In this document: in pieces, positions 1 to 7,059 of the stretch
Position numbering within the stretch: the stretch's first letter is position 1
Layout: every line of letters starts with the position of its first letter
Assembly: GCA_934131175.1 (NCBI GenBank)
Contig: CAKOZD010000002.1
Coordinates: 127,294 to 191,293, forward strand
Direction of reading: 5' to 3'
DNA from: an uncultured Bacilli bacterium
GTDB lineage: Bacteria > Bacillota_I > Bacilli_A > RF39 > UBA660
Length of the DNA: 64,000 nucleotides
The notes under the pieces: model-generated
Seen by the model: only the letters and a program-made list of their open reading frames with translations
Database searches by the model: none
Told to the model about the DNA's origin: nothing
Program-made: the position numbers and the translations under genes

Positions 1-389
1 GATTTACTAAAAGTCTTAGTTGGATTAGAGTTAATAAAGATATAGAGTTACTTGATTCTCCAGGTATTTTATGGCCTAAAATGGCAGATCAAGAAGGGGC
101 TCATATATTAGCAGCTTTATCTTCAATAAAAGAAGACATCCTAAATAATGATGACATTGCATGCTTTATATTGAAAAAATTATATGAACTATATCCAGAA
201 AAGTTGAATGAAAGATATGGAATAACTGAACTTGATGAAGATTTTATTGAAGCCTATGATATGATTGCGGCAAAAAGAGGTGCACTATCAAGAGGTGGGG
301 TAGCTGACTATGAAAAAGTTTCTAATATTATAATTAGAGATTTAAAAAATGGCTATTTTGGACCTATAACTTTTGATAGATTAAAATGA
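1..389 (+). CDS. rbgA: Ribosome biogenesis GTPase A, C-terminal part (5' end outside window)
   Basis: The frame is open from base 3 to the TGA at 387-389, so the gene enters from the left and only about 128 C-terminal residues are visible. The start contains the end of a circularly permuted GTPase: LLDSPGILWPK carries the G3 (DxPG) motif followed by the WPK typical of RbgA/YlqF. The family acts late in assembly of the 50S ribosomal subunit. The remaining helical part (GGVADYEKVSNIIIRDLKNG) matches the C-terminal RNA-binding domain of that family. The next gene starts inside its stop codon (ATGA overlap), and rnhB follows, as in Bacillus. An ATG at 81 would give a truncated protein and is internal. 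Confidence 0.9.
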   Translation, partial: FTKSLSWIRVNKDIELLDSPGILWPKMADQEGAHILAALSSIKEDILNNDDIACFILKKLYELYPEKLNERYGITELDEDFIEAYDMIAAKRGALSRGGVADYEKVSNIIIRDLKNGYFGPITFDRLK

Positions 390-1174
390 TTAGTGTTTAT
401 GAGTGTCTTACGGATGATACAAAAATTTATCTTACAAAAGATTACAATTATCGTAGAAGTTTTTTTAAAAGAAAAGATAATGAATTATATATAAAAGAAT
501 TTAATCATGCTGAGTTTATTGGGGAACAATTATGTTTAATAAAAAATATTAAATGTGCTCATTACTTTTTAGTAGGACTTGGTTTATTTAATCTTAATTA
601 TTCTGAAAAGTATGGTAATATATCTGATAAGAATTATCAAATTAAGTTGGCATCATATAACTTTAAAGAAGATGATAAAAAATATTTTATTTTAAATGGA
701 TGTAATATAACTTCTGAAAATAGTAAATTAGATGAAGTACTTAATCTTGCTGTTGATGATTCAAATAGAGAAGAATTAATAAATGAAATAATCAATATGT
801 TTTCTTTAGATATTTTTATGGGGCAACAAGATAGGTTTTATAATAATATAATGTTTGAAATAAGAAAAGATGGAAGTGTTCATTTAGCACCTTTGTATGA
901 TTTTGAGGTATCTTTGAAAAATTCTTATTTAGACCCTAAATATGTTTATAAGAATGATTTAATTTCATTTAAGTCTGTTAGTGACTTAAAAAAGTTTATT
1001 TCTATGTATCCAAATTTTAAAGATGAGTTAGAAAGTTACTTGGATATTAATTTAGTAAGAAATGCTAAATATGCATACGAATTAAGAGATTTAAATTTAC
1101 CTAGAGATATTTTAAATTATTTAGATGAGTTTCAAACTGATAGAAAAAAACTTATTAAAAAAATTATTAATTAA
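386..1174 (+). CDS. HipA-like kinase-fold protein, function unknown
   Basis: This 262-residue protein has no signal peptide or membrane segment. Around residues 140-175 it reads SLDIFMGQQDRFYNNIMF and then LAPLYDFEVSL. This resembles the catalytic loop (D-R-x3-N) and the metal-binding loop (LAPLYD) of HipA-C and related protein-kinase-like folds. The N-terminal half is not recognisable. HipA proteins phosphorylate translation factors or tRNA synthetases, but no HipB-like DNA-binding partner is next to it. It overlaps rbgA by four bases (ATGA), so it is translationally coupled to a ribosome-assembly gene, and a hairpin terminator follows it. The kinase fold is a motif reading; substrate and activity are unknown. 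Confidence 0.6.
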   Translation: MISVYECLTDDTKIYLTKDYNYRRSFFKRKDNELYIKEFNHAEFIGEQLCLIKNIKCAHYFLVGLGLFNLNYSEKYGNISDKNYQIKLASYNFKEDDKKYFILNGCNITSENSKLDEVLNLAVDDSNREELINEIINMFSLDIFMGQQDRFYNNIMFEIRKDGSVHLAPLYDFEVSLKNSYLDPKYVYKNDLISFKSVSDLKKFISMYPNFKDELESYLDINLVRNAKYAYELRDLNLPRDILNYLDEFQTDRKKLIKKIIN

Positions 1175-1175
1175 G

Positions 1176-1206
1176 AGAGTAAAATAAATTATTTTATTCT
1201 TTTTTT
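1176..1206 (+). terminator. Intrinsic terminator after the HipA-like gene
   Basis: An 11-bp stem (1176-1186 pairs with 1190-1200, one G-U pair) with a 3-nt loop is followed by a T-run to 1206. It lies directly after the stop at 1172-1174 and ends the rbgA transcript before the rnhB promoter. Confidence 0.75.
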
Positions 1207-1207
1207 G

Positions 1208-1216
1208 TGTTATACT
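1208..1216 (+). promoter_or_regulatory. Extended -10 promoter for rnhB
   Basis: TGTTATACT is a TGn-extended -10 element directly after the terminator. The Shine-Dalgarno AGGTGG starts at 1220, so the leader would be only about 10 nt. No good -35 box is visible. Confidence 0.6.
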
Positions 1217-1233
1217 CTTAGGTGGTGAAGGAT

Positions 1234-2238
1234 ATGAAAAAAAAAGATATTTTAGAAAGATTAGAGAATTTTTCTTTAGATAAAGATAAATATATTATTG
1301 TTGGAGGTGCTTCTCTTGTTTTAAATGGAGTAAAAAGAGATTGTTCTAATATTGATATATGTTGTAGTGTTGATACTTTTAATTCTATTAAAGATAATTT
1401 TTTATTAGAAAAGAGTATTTTTAATACTGATATAAAAATAGATAATGATATTATTGTTGGATGTGATTTTTTTGATTTAGATAAGGTTGTTTTAGTTGAT
1501 GGATATAAGGTTGCTAATTTAGAGGCTACTCTTTTATTAAGAATTAAAGAAAATAGAGAAGAAGATAAGAAACTTATTAAGAAAATTCAATTAATAATAG
1601 ATTCATCTGATAATTATAAATATGAAAGAGAACTTATAGAAAAAGGGGTTAACTTTATTGCAGGAGTTGATGAAGTTGGTCGTGGTCCTTTGATTGGACC
1701 TGTTGTTACTGCCTGTGTTGTTCTTCCTCATGAATTTAGTTTAGATGGACTTACTGATAGTAAAAAACTTAATGAAAAGAAAAGAGATTACTTTTATGAA
1801 GAGATAAAAAAACAAGCTCTTGGTATTGGAATTGGGATGTGTTCTGCTGAAGAGATTGATAAATATAATATATATGAGGCTACTAAGATAGCAATGAAAA
1901 GAGCAATTGAAGATTGTTCTAAGAAGTGTAAGATAGAACATATTTTGATAGATGCGATGAAGCTTGATTTGGATATTCCTACAACTTCAATAATAAAAGG
2001 TGATTTAAAAAGTATTACAATAAGTGCTGCTAGTGTTATTGCTAAAGTTACAAGAGATGAGATGTTATATGAATTAGATAAAAAGTATCCAATGTATGGT
2101 TTTAGAGAAAATGTTGGGTATCCTACAAAGAAGCATATGGAAGCAATAGAGGAGTATGGAATACTTAAAGAACATAGAAAGTCATTTGGACCAGTAAAAG
2201 ATTATATTTTACGTCATGGTGATAAAACAATTGATTAA
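1234..2238 (+). CDS. rnhB: Ribonuclease HII with N-terminal nucleotidyltransferase-like domain
   Basis: The C-terminal part (from about residue 140) is a complete RNase HII, which cuts RNA in RNA/DNA hybrids and single ribonucleotides in DNA. It has GVDEVGRGP with the catalytic Asp and Glu, DSKKL, HILIDAMKL with the third acidic residue, and SVIAKVTRDEM with the fourth. The first 130 residues do not look like the usual short RNase HII extension. They read VGGASLVLNGVKRD then NIDI, the pattern of small nucleotidyltransferase-fold domains (GG...D/N-x-D), possibly degenerate. I start at ATG 1234 because AGGTGG at 1220-1225 is well spaced for it; the GTGs at 1222 and 1225 overlap that site. Between rbgA and topA, as in Bacillus. 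Confidence 0.92.
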   Translation: MKKKDILERLENFSLDKDKYIIVGGASLVLNGVKRDCSNIDICCSVDTFNSIKDNFLLEKSIFNTDIKIDNDIIVGCDFFDLDKVVLVDGYKVANLEATLLLRIKENREEDKKLIKKIQLIIDSSDNYKYERELIEKGVNFIAGVDEVGRGPLIGPVVTACVVLPHEFSLDGLTDSKKLNEKKRDYFYEEIKKQALGIGIGMCSAEEIDKYNIYEATKIAMKRAIEDCSKKCKIEHILIDAMKLDLDIPTTSIIKGDLKSITISAASVIAKVTRDEMLYELDKKYPMYGFRENVGYPTKKHMEAIEEYGILKEHRKSFGPVKDYILRHGDKTID

Positions 2239-2293
2239 TTTTTAATATTTTTGTAAATAAATGAAATATTTTAATATAATATAAGTGTAAGAG

Positions 2294-2323
2294 TTGACAA
2301 AAAAATAATTTATATTGTATAAG
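2294..2323 (+). promoter_or_regulatory. Promoter of topA
   Basis: A consensus -35 TTGACA (2294-2299) and a -10 TATAAG (2318-2323) are separated by 18 bp. The ribosome binding site GGAGGG follows at 2338 and topA starts at 2348. Confidence 0.7.
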
Positions 2324-2347
2324 TTAATAAGTAACTGGAGGGATAAT

Positions 2348-4369
2348 ATGGCAAAGAATTTAGTTATAGTGGAAAGTCCTAGTAAAAGTAAGACAATTGA
2401 AAAATATTTAGGTAGTGACTATAAAGTTGTATCTTCTAAAGGACATATTCGTGATTTAGCAACTTCAGGACAATATGGTCTTGGTGTTGATATTGAAAAT
2501 GGATTTAAGCCTAGTTATGTTGCTATTAAAGGAAAAGGTAATGTAATTAAAGAGTTAAAAAAAGATGTAAAATCATCAGATATGGTTTATTTAGCAAGCG
2601 ACCCTGATCGTGAGGGAGAAGCTATTGCTTGGCATTTGAAAGATGCTTTAGGAATAAAAGATGATAATTATAAGAGAGTTTTATTTAATGAGATTACTCA
2701 TGATAAAGTACTTGATGCGATAAATCATCCTACTGTAATTGATGAGAATTTAGTTAAGAGTCAAGAAACTCGTAGAATACTAGATAGAATTATAGGATTT
2801 AGACTTTCAAAATTATTACAAAGTAAGATTGGGGCTAAAAGTGCTGGTCGTGTACAAAGTGTTGCGTTAAAATTAATTGTTGATAGAGAACGTGAAATAG
2901 AGGCATTTAAACCGGAAGAGTATTGGACAATTACAGCAATTTTTAAAGATTATGAGGCAGAACTTTTTAAATATAAAAAAGATGATATAGAGCTTCATAG
3001 TGAGAGTGAGGCTAATGCTGTTTTAGATAAATTGTCTGATAAATATGTTGTTGAGTCAATTGAAAAGAAAGCAAAGGCTCGTAAGAGTAAGGCTCCATTT
3101 ATTACATCGACACTACAACAAGAAGCATCAACTAAGTTAGGTTTTCCAGCTCGTAAGACTATGAGTATTGCTCAAAAGTTATATGAAGGAATTGATCTTG
3201 GAAGTGAGACAGTCGGACTTATTACCTATATGAGAACAGATTCAATTCGTTTAAGTGATGATTTTGTAAAGCCAGCAATGAAGTATATAGAAGAAAATTA
3301 TGGTAAAAAGTATGTTGGACATGTAAAGAGTTCTAAAAAGAAAGATAATGTCCAAGATGCTCATGAAGGTATTAGACCTACTAGTGTTTTAAGAGAACCT
3401 TTAAAAGTAAAAGAGTATTTATCAAGTGATGAATTTAAATTGTATAGTTTAATTTATAAAAGAACACTTGCTTCTTTAATGGCTGATGCGAGTGTTAATC
3501 AAACTACTATTATTTTTGATAATAATGATTATAAATTTAAGACAGTTGGTTCTATTTTAATATTCGATGGTTATTTAAAGATATATAAAGATTATGAATC
3601 AAGTGAAGATAAGATTCTTCCAGAAGTTGGAGAAAGTGAAGTTGCAACTACTAATAATGTTGATTGCAGTCAACACTTTACAAAGCCACCAGCAAGATAT
3701 ACTGAAGCAAAACTAATTAAGACTTTAGAAGAATTAGGTATTGGTAGACCTTCTACTTATGCAACTATAATTGATACAATTAAGAGTCGTGGGTATGTTG
3801 ATTTAGAAGAAAAAAAATTCAAACCAACTGAAATTGGAATTGAAACAACTGATAAATTACAAGAATTCTTTAGTGATTTAATTAATACTGATTATACAAG
3901 AGATATGGAAAATGATTTAGATGAGGTTGCTGATGGTAAACTTATTTGGAATGAAGTTTTAAAGAAGTTTTATGATTTATTTGAACCTCGTGTTAAAGAT
4001 GCATTCTCAGATATGGAAAAGAAAGCTCCTCAAGAAACAGGAGAAGTATGTCCAGAGTGTGGTAATCCTTTAGTTGTACGTAAGGGAAGATATGGAGAAT
4101 TTGTTGCTTGTTCTAATTATCCTGAATGTAAATATATAAAGAAAGAAGAAGTAGAAGAAAAAGAAATTTGTGATTGCCCTAATTGTGGTGGCAAAATAAT
4201 TGAAAAGAAGAGTAGACGTGGAAAAATATTCTATGGTTGCAATAATTATCCAAAATGTAAGACTGCATACTGGGATATGCCTACTGGTGAAGTATGTCCA
4301 GAGTGTGGTAAAATGCTAGTTATAAAAAATGATAAAACTAAATGTAGTGAATGTAGTTATGAGAAGTAG
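2348..4369 (+). CDS. topA: DNA topoisomerase I (type IA)
   Basis: This enzyme relaxes negative supercoils through a transient 5'-phosphotyrosine bond. The TOPRIM domain is at the N-terminus (LVIVESPSKSKTIEKYLG, then SDPDREGEAIAWHL with the metal-binding D-x-D-x-E). The active tyrosine is in LITYMRTDSIR at about residue 300. The C-terminus has three zinc-ribbon modules: two full ones with CPECG/CPNCG and later NYPEC/NYPKC pairs, and a last short CPECG...CSEC. The length of 673 residues is normal for Firmicutes. I chose ATG 2348 because a strong GGAGGG site lies just upstream; the 11-residue longer reading has none. A terminator hairpin overlaps its stop codon. Confidence 0.97.
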   Translation: MAKNLVIVESPSKSKTIEKYLGSDYKVVSSKGHIRDLATSGQYGLGVDIENGFKPSYVAIKGKGNVIKELKKDVKSSDMVYLASDPDREGEAIAWHLKDALGIKDDNYKRVLFNEITHDKVLDAINHPTVIDENLVKSQETRRILDRIIGFRLSKLLQSKIGAKSAGRVQSVALKLIVDREREIEAFKPEEYWTITAIFKDYEAELFKYKKDDIELHSESEANAVLDKLSDKYVVESIEKKAKARKSKAPFITSTLQQEASTKLGFPARKTMSIAQKLYEGIDLGSETVGLITYMRTDSIRLSDDFVKPAMKYIEENYGKKYVGHVKSSKKKDNVQDAHEGIRPTSVLREPLKVKEYLSSDEFKLYSLIYKRTLASLMADASVNQTTIIFDNNDYKFKTVGSILIFDGYLKIYKDYESSEDKILPEVGESEVATTNNVDCSQHFTKPPARYTEAKLIKTLEELGIGRPSTYATIIDTIKSRGYVDLEEKKFKPTEIGIETTDKLQEFFSDLINTDYTRDMENDLDEVADGKLIWNEVLKKFYDLFEPRVKDAFSDMEKKAPQETGEVCPECGNPLVVRKGRYGEFVACSNYPECKYIKKEEVEEKEICDCPNCGGKIIEKKSRRGKIFYGCNNYPKCKTAYWDMPTGEVCPECGKMLVIKNDKTKCSECSYEK

Positions 4370-4385
4370 AAATACTTCTTTTTTT
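4362..4385 (+). terminator. Intrinsic terminator of topA
   Basis: AGAAGTA (4362-4368) pairs with TACTTCT (4373-4379) around a GAAA tetraloop, followed by a T-run. The stem includes the first bases of the stop codon. Confidence 0.75.
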
Positions 4386-4386
4386 C

Positions 4387-4395
4387 TGCTATAAT
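4387..4395 (+). promoter_or_regulatory. Extended -10 promoter
   Basis: TGCTATAAT is a perfect TGn-extended -10 right behind the topA terminator and just in front of the AAGGTG ribosome site (4402) of the next gene. A convincing -35 box is absent. Confidence 0.6.
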
Positions 4396-4413
4396 TTTTT
4401 TAAGGTGATACTA

Positions 4414-5040
4414 GTGAATGATTTTAAAAAGAAAATGAATGAGAAAATTAAATTGTATTCTAATGAGAAATATTTAGAAAAGTTTTTTGAAAATGAATTT
4501 GAAATGAGTGAGGGAGAAGCTCATGTATATATGTATTTAAATGATAAAAGTGAATTGTTTGATTATAGGACTATGGGAGATCAATTATCATTAAATTCTT
4601 GTGTTTATGAATATATTGAAGATAAAACTTCTATGTTAGAAAATGATGTTAAAATTAATTTCCATGTAAGATGTCCTGATGTTTCTAAAAGAGAACAAGA
4701 GCTTGTAAGACATATAATTAAAGAGCATTATGCTATTGAACTTTATAAGATACAAAAAGTTTATACAAGGTATAGAAATAAAGCAATTTCTTTAATATTT
4801 ATTGGAGTTATTTCATTTATTATGTATATATTTTTATTCTTTCAAGATGGTTTTGATATGTTTCAGGAGATATTTGCCTTTTTGTTTTCATTTTCTTTAT
4901 GGGAAGGATTTGACTCACTTATATATGATTTAAGTGATACTAGACATGAGGTAGGAAATGTTACTCAAAATTTACTATTAGAAATAGAATTTATGGAAGA
5001 TATAAAAGAAAGTGAGGAGAATATTGAAAATATTATTTGA
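4414..5040 (+). CDS. Conserved-looking membrane protein, unknown function
   Basis: About 208 residues. The first 125 residues are hydrophilic and rich in Glu and Lys (cytoplasmic), followed by two membrane helices (about residues 125-145 and 150-170, SLIFIGVISFIMYIFLFF and IFAFLFSFSLWEGF) and a charged C-terminal tail. I recognise no domain. The start is a GTG at 4414, favoured by AAGGTG at 4402 with normal spacing; the upstream GTG at 4405 overlaps that site. It has its own extended -10 promoter. It stands where trmFO stands in Bacillus (topA-trmFO-codV) but bears no resemblance to it. Confidence 0.7.
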   Translation: MNDFKKKMNEKIKLYSNEKYLEKFFENEFEMSEGEAHVYMYLNDKSELFDYRTMGDQLSLNSCVYEYIEDKTSMLENDVKINFHVRCPDVSKREQELVRHIIKEHYAIELYKIQKVYTRYRNKAISLIFIGVISFIMYIFLFFQDGFDMFQEIFAFLFSFSLWEGFDSLIYDLSDTRHEVGNVTQNLLLEIEFMEDIKESEENIENII

Positions 5041-5057
5041 TTTTCTTCTTTTTTTTT
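5026..5057 (+). terminator. Possible weak terminator
   Basis: GAAAAT (5026-5031) can pair with ATTTTC (5040-5045) across an 8-nt loop, followed by a long T-rich run. The stem is short and A-U rich, so efficiency is doubtful. Confidence 0.4.
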
Positions 5058-5087
5058 AATATTATATAGGTGATTAGGGGTGATGTT

Positions 5088-5828
5088 ATGGGAAAGAGTA
5101 AATATTATTTAATTGCTAAGAGAAAGAATAGTAGTGATTATAAAATTATTAATTTAGAAAATAATGAATCATTTAGATATAGTGATGAGAAAGAAAAATT
5201 AAGTTTAGAAAGACTTGATTATTTCACTATGAAATTTAATAATAGTTCAGAATTAAATGAGTATTTAATGAGCAAGGGTAGAGTTGATAATGAAGATAAT
5301 AGCTATTTTATTGCTCGTAGAAAAGGGGATGAACTTACATTCTTTAATCCAGTTTATAGTTCTTGTAGTAGAAGATTATCTAAAGTTACTTATGATAGTT
5401 CTAGAGGATGTATTAATAATGCTTATAGAGAAATTAATGAAATATTTGATAAATTTTTATCTACTTTATTTTATGAAGATGAATTTGAAGAGTATGTAAT
5501 GAATGGTTGTACTAATATTTATGAGAAGTTTTGTGACTACTTTAGAGAAAATGTTGGTAGTATCGAAGAGTATTTTGAAGCACTAAAAAAATGTAGATGG
5601 TCATTTACCTCATATAATCTAATAAGAAATGTAGAAGAGGCAATGGACTCTTATAACAAAGGAAAGTATGCAATTAGTAGTTATAATTTTGATAGAAAAA
5701 GTACTGAGACTTCTAGTATCATAAATAAATTATTAGTTGAGACAGATGAGAGTCATTTTGATGGACAACTTAATTTATTTGACTTTATGGATTCGAAAGG
5801 TAAAGTATATGAAAAGAAAGATAATTAA
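5088..5828 (+). CDS. Hypothetical cytoplasmic protein
   Basis: 246 residues, no signal peptide and no membrane segment. It opens with a basic, strand-rich stretch (KYYLIAKRKNSSDYKIINL), repeats a similar phrase near residue 75 (SYFIARRKGDELTFFNP), and continues as a charged helical region; the C-terminus ends with DGQLNLFDFMDSKGK. The two similar phrases may be two copies of a small beta-rich unit. I do not recognise a family. The start is ATG 5088, spaced 7 nt after AGGGG; the GTG at 5070 lacks a site. Its last 20 bases overlap the start of xerC, so the two are probably co-expressed. Confidence 0.65.
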   Translation: MGKSKYYLIAKRKNSSDYKIINLENNESFRYSDEKEKLSLERLDYFTMKFNNSSELNEYLMSKGRVDNEDNSYFIARRKGDELTFFNPVYSSCSRRLSKVTYDSSRGCINNAYREINEIFDKFLSTLFYEDEFEEYVMNGCTNIYEKFCDYFRENVGSIEEYFEALKKCRWSFTSYNLIRNVEEAMDSYNKGKYAISSYNFDRKSTETSSIINKLLVETDESHFDGQLNLFDFMDSKGKVYEKKDN

Positions 5829-6708
5829 TGAGTATTTAGACTATTTAAAATATGAAAAGCATTATTCTAAATATACTATTACTAGTTACCGAGATGATAT
5901 AGTTGAATACTTTGATTATATTGAGAGTGAAGGACTTGAATATAAAAGTGTTGAGTATAGTGATATAAGATTTTACTTAATGTATTTAAAAGATACAAAA
6001 AAAGATAATAATTCATCAATTGATAGAAAACTTAGTGCACTTCGTGGATTTTATAAGTATCTTGCGAATAATGGTGTTGTTAAAACTAATGTTTTTTCTC
6101 TTATTAATGGTCCTAAGAAAGGAAAAAAATTACCTAGATTCTTTGAATATAATGAGTTAGAAGAATTATTTAATGCATGTGATTTAAGTACTCCACTTGG
6201 GCAAAGAGATAGACTTATATTAGAGATGCTTTATGCAACAGGTGTTAGAGTTGGTGAACTTGTAAGTATTAAATTAAGTGATATTGATGAGTCTAGTAAA
6301 AGTATTTTAATACTTGGAAAAGGTAATAAAGAAAGATATGTTACTTATGGAGAGTATTGTAGTGATACATTAGATTTATATTTAAGTGATGGATATAATA
6401 AATTAAATAAGTATTCTTCTTCATTTTTATTTTTAAATAATAATGGTGAAAGATTAACTGATAGAGGAGTTCGTTATATACTTGATAGAATTATTAAAAG
6501 AACTAGTTTAAATAAAAATATTTCTCCTCATATGATAAGACATTCTTTTGCTACACATTTACTTAATGAGGGAGCAGATTTATTATCAGTACAAAAATTA
6601 CTTGGACATGAGAGTATTAAGGCAACACAGATTTATACTCATGTAACAACAGATAGATTAAAAGAAGTTTATTTTAGGAGTTTTCCTAGGGCAAAAAAGG
6701 ATGATTAA
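5809..6708 (+). CDS. xerC: Tyrosine recombinase XerC/XerD type
   Basis: 299 residues, the usual size. The N-terminal SAM-like core-binding domain (YLKYEKHYSKYTITSYRDDI) is followed by the catalytic domain with ATGVRVGEL (first Arg), a Lys in ILGKGNKER, HMIRHSFATHLL (His-x-x-Arg), LLGHESIKATQIYTHV (second His and the nucleophilic Tyr). These enzymes resolve chromosome dimers at dif. I use xerC because the topA-to-recombinase order matches Bacillus topA-trmFO-codV, but the sequence alone does not separate XerC from XerD. The ATG at 5809 lies inside the upstream gene (20-bp overlap). Confidence 0.85.
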   Translation: MKRKIINEYLDYLKYEKHYSKYTITSYRDDIVEYFDYIESEGLEYKSVEYSDIRFYLMYLKDTKKDNNSSIDRKLSALRGFYKYLANNGVVKTNVFSLINGPKKGKKLPRFFEYNELEELFNACDLSTPLGQRDRLILEMLYATGVRVGELVSIKLSDIDESSKSILILGKGNKERYVTYGEYCSDTLDLYLSDGYNKLNKYSSSFLFLNNNGERLTDRGVRYILDRIIKRTSLNKNISPHMIRHSFATHLLNEGADLLSVQKLLGHESIKATQIYTHVTTDRLKEVYFRSFPRAKKDD

Positions 6709-6717
6709 TTCTTTTTT
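6694..6717 (+). terminator. Intrinsic terminator after xerC
   Basis: A 9-bp stem AAAAAGGAT (6694-6702) with ATTCTTTTT (6708-6716), one G-U pair and loop GATTA, overlaps the stop codon and runs into a T-tract. Confidence 0.55.
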
Positions 6718-6791
6718 TCTTTATAAATACTTTAATTTTTAAGATTATTTAGATATAATAATATTAGTTCGTTGTAAGGTTGTGATTTTCT

Positions 6792-7049
6792 ATGGATTAT
6801 GAATTTAGTTCTTTAGAAGAATTATATAAGAGAGTAAGACCGGCTTTAAAGTCTAAAGTAGATGAACTTCAAAAATATGGTAATCTTTCTATTTCTAAGT
6901 ATGATTTATGGAAATGTTTGATTATTAATAAGTGGAGAAGTGGAAATGGTCTTATGCTTTCTGATATTGTTGATGATATTTTAAATACACCATTTGATGA
7001 GATAAATTCATATTATATGAAAATGATTAATGACGAAGAAATTTTGTAG
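6792..7049 (+). CDS. comN: ComN-like post-transcriptional regulator
   Basis: An 85-residue acidic protein. RPALKSKVDELQKYG, then ISKYDLWKCLIINKW, then LSDIVDDILNTPFDEINSYYMKMI follow the pattern of the ComN (YrzD) family. In Bacillus ComN influences localisation of the comE mRNA. The family is short, so the call rests on this pattern and on position: ComN sits close upstream of secDF in Bacillus, and here secDF follows directly. The secDF ribosome site (AGAGGTGG) overlaps the comN stop, so the two are likely one operon. Confidence 0.7.
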   Translation: MDYEFSSLEELYKRVRPALKSKVDELQKYGNLSISKYDLWKCLIINKWRSGNGLMLSDIVDDILNTPFDEINSYYMKMINDEEIL

Positions 7050-7059
7050 AGGTGGAATT

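Noticed and set aside
1741..1941. Minus-strand frame inside rnhB
   Set aside because: Shadow of a well-supported gene; low-complexity hydrophobic translation and no ribosome site. The same applies to minus frames at 15315, 39575, 56856, 59067 and 63251.
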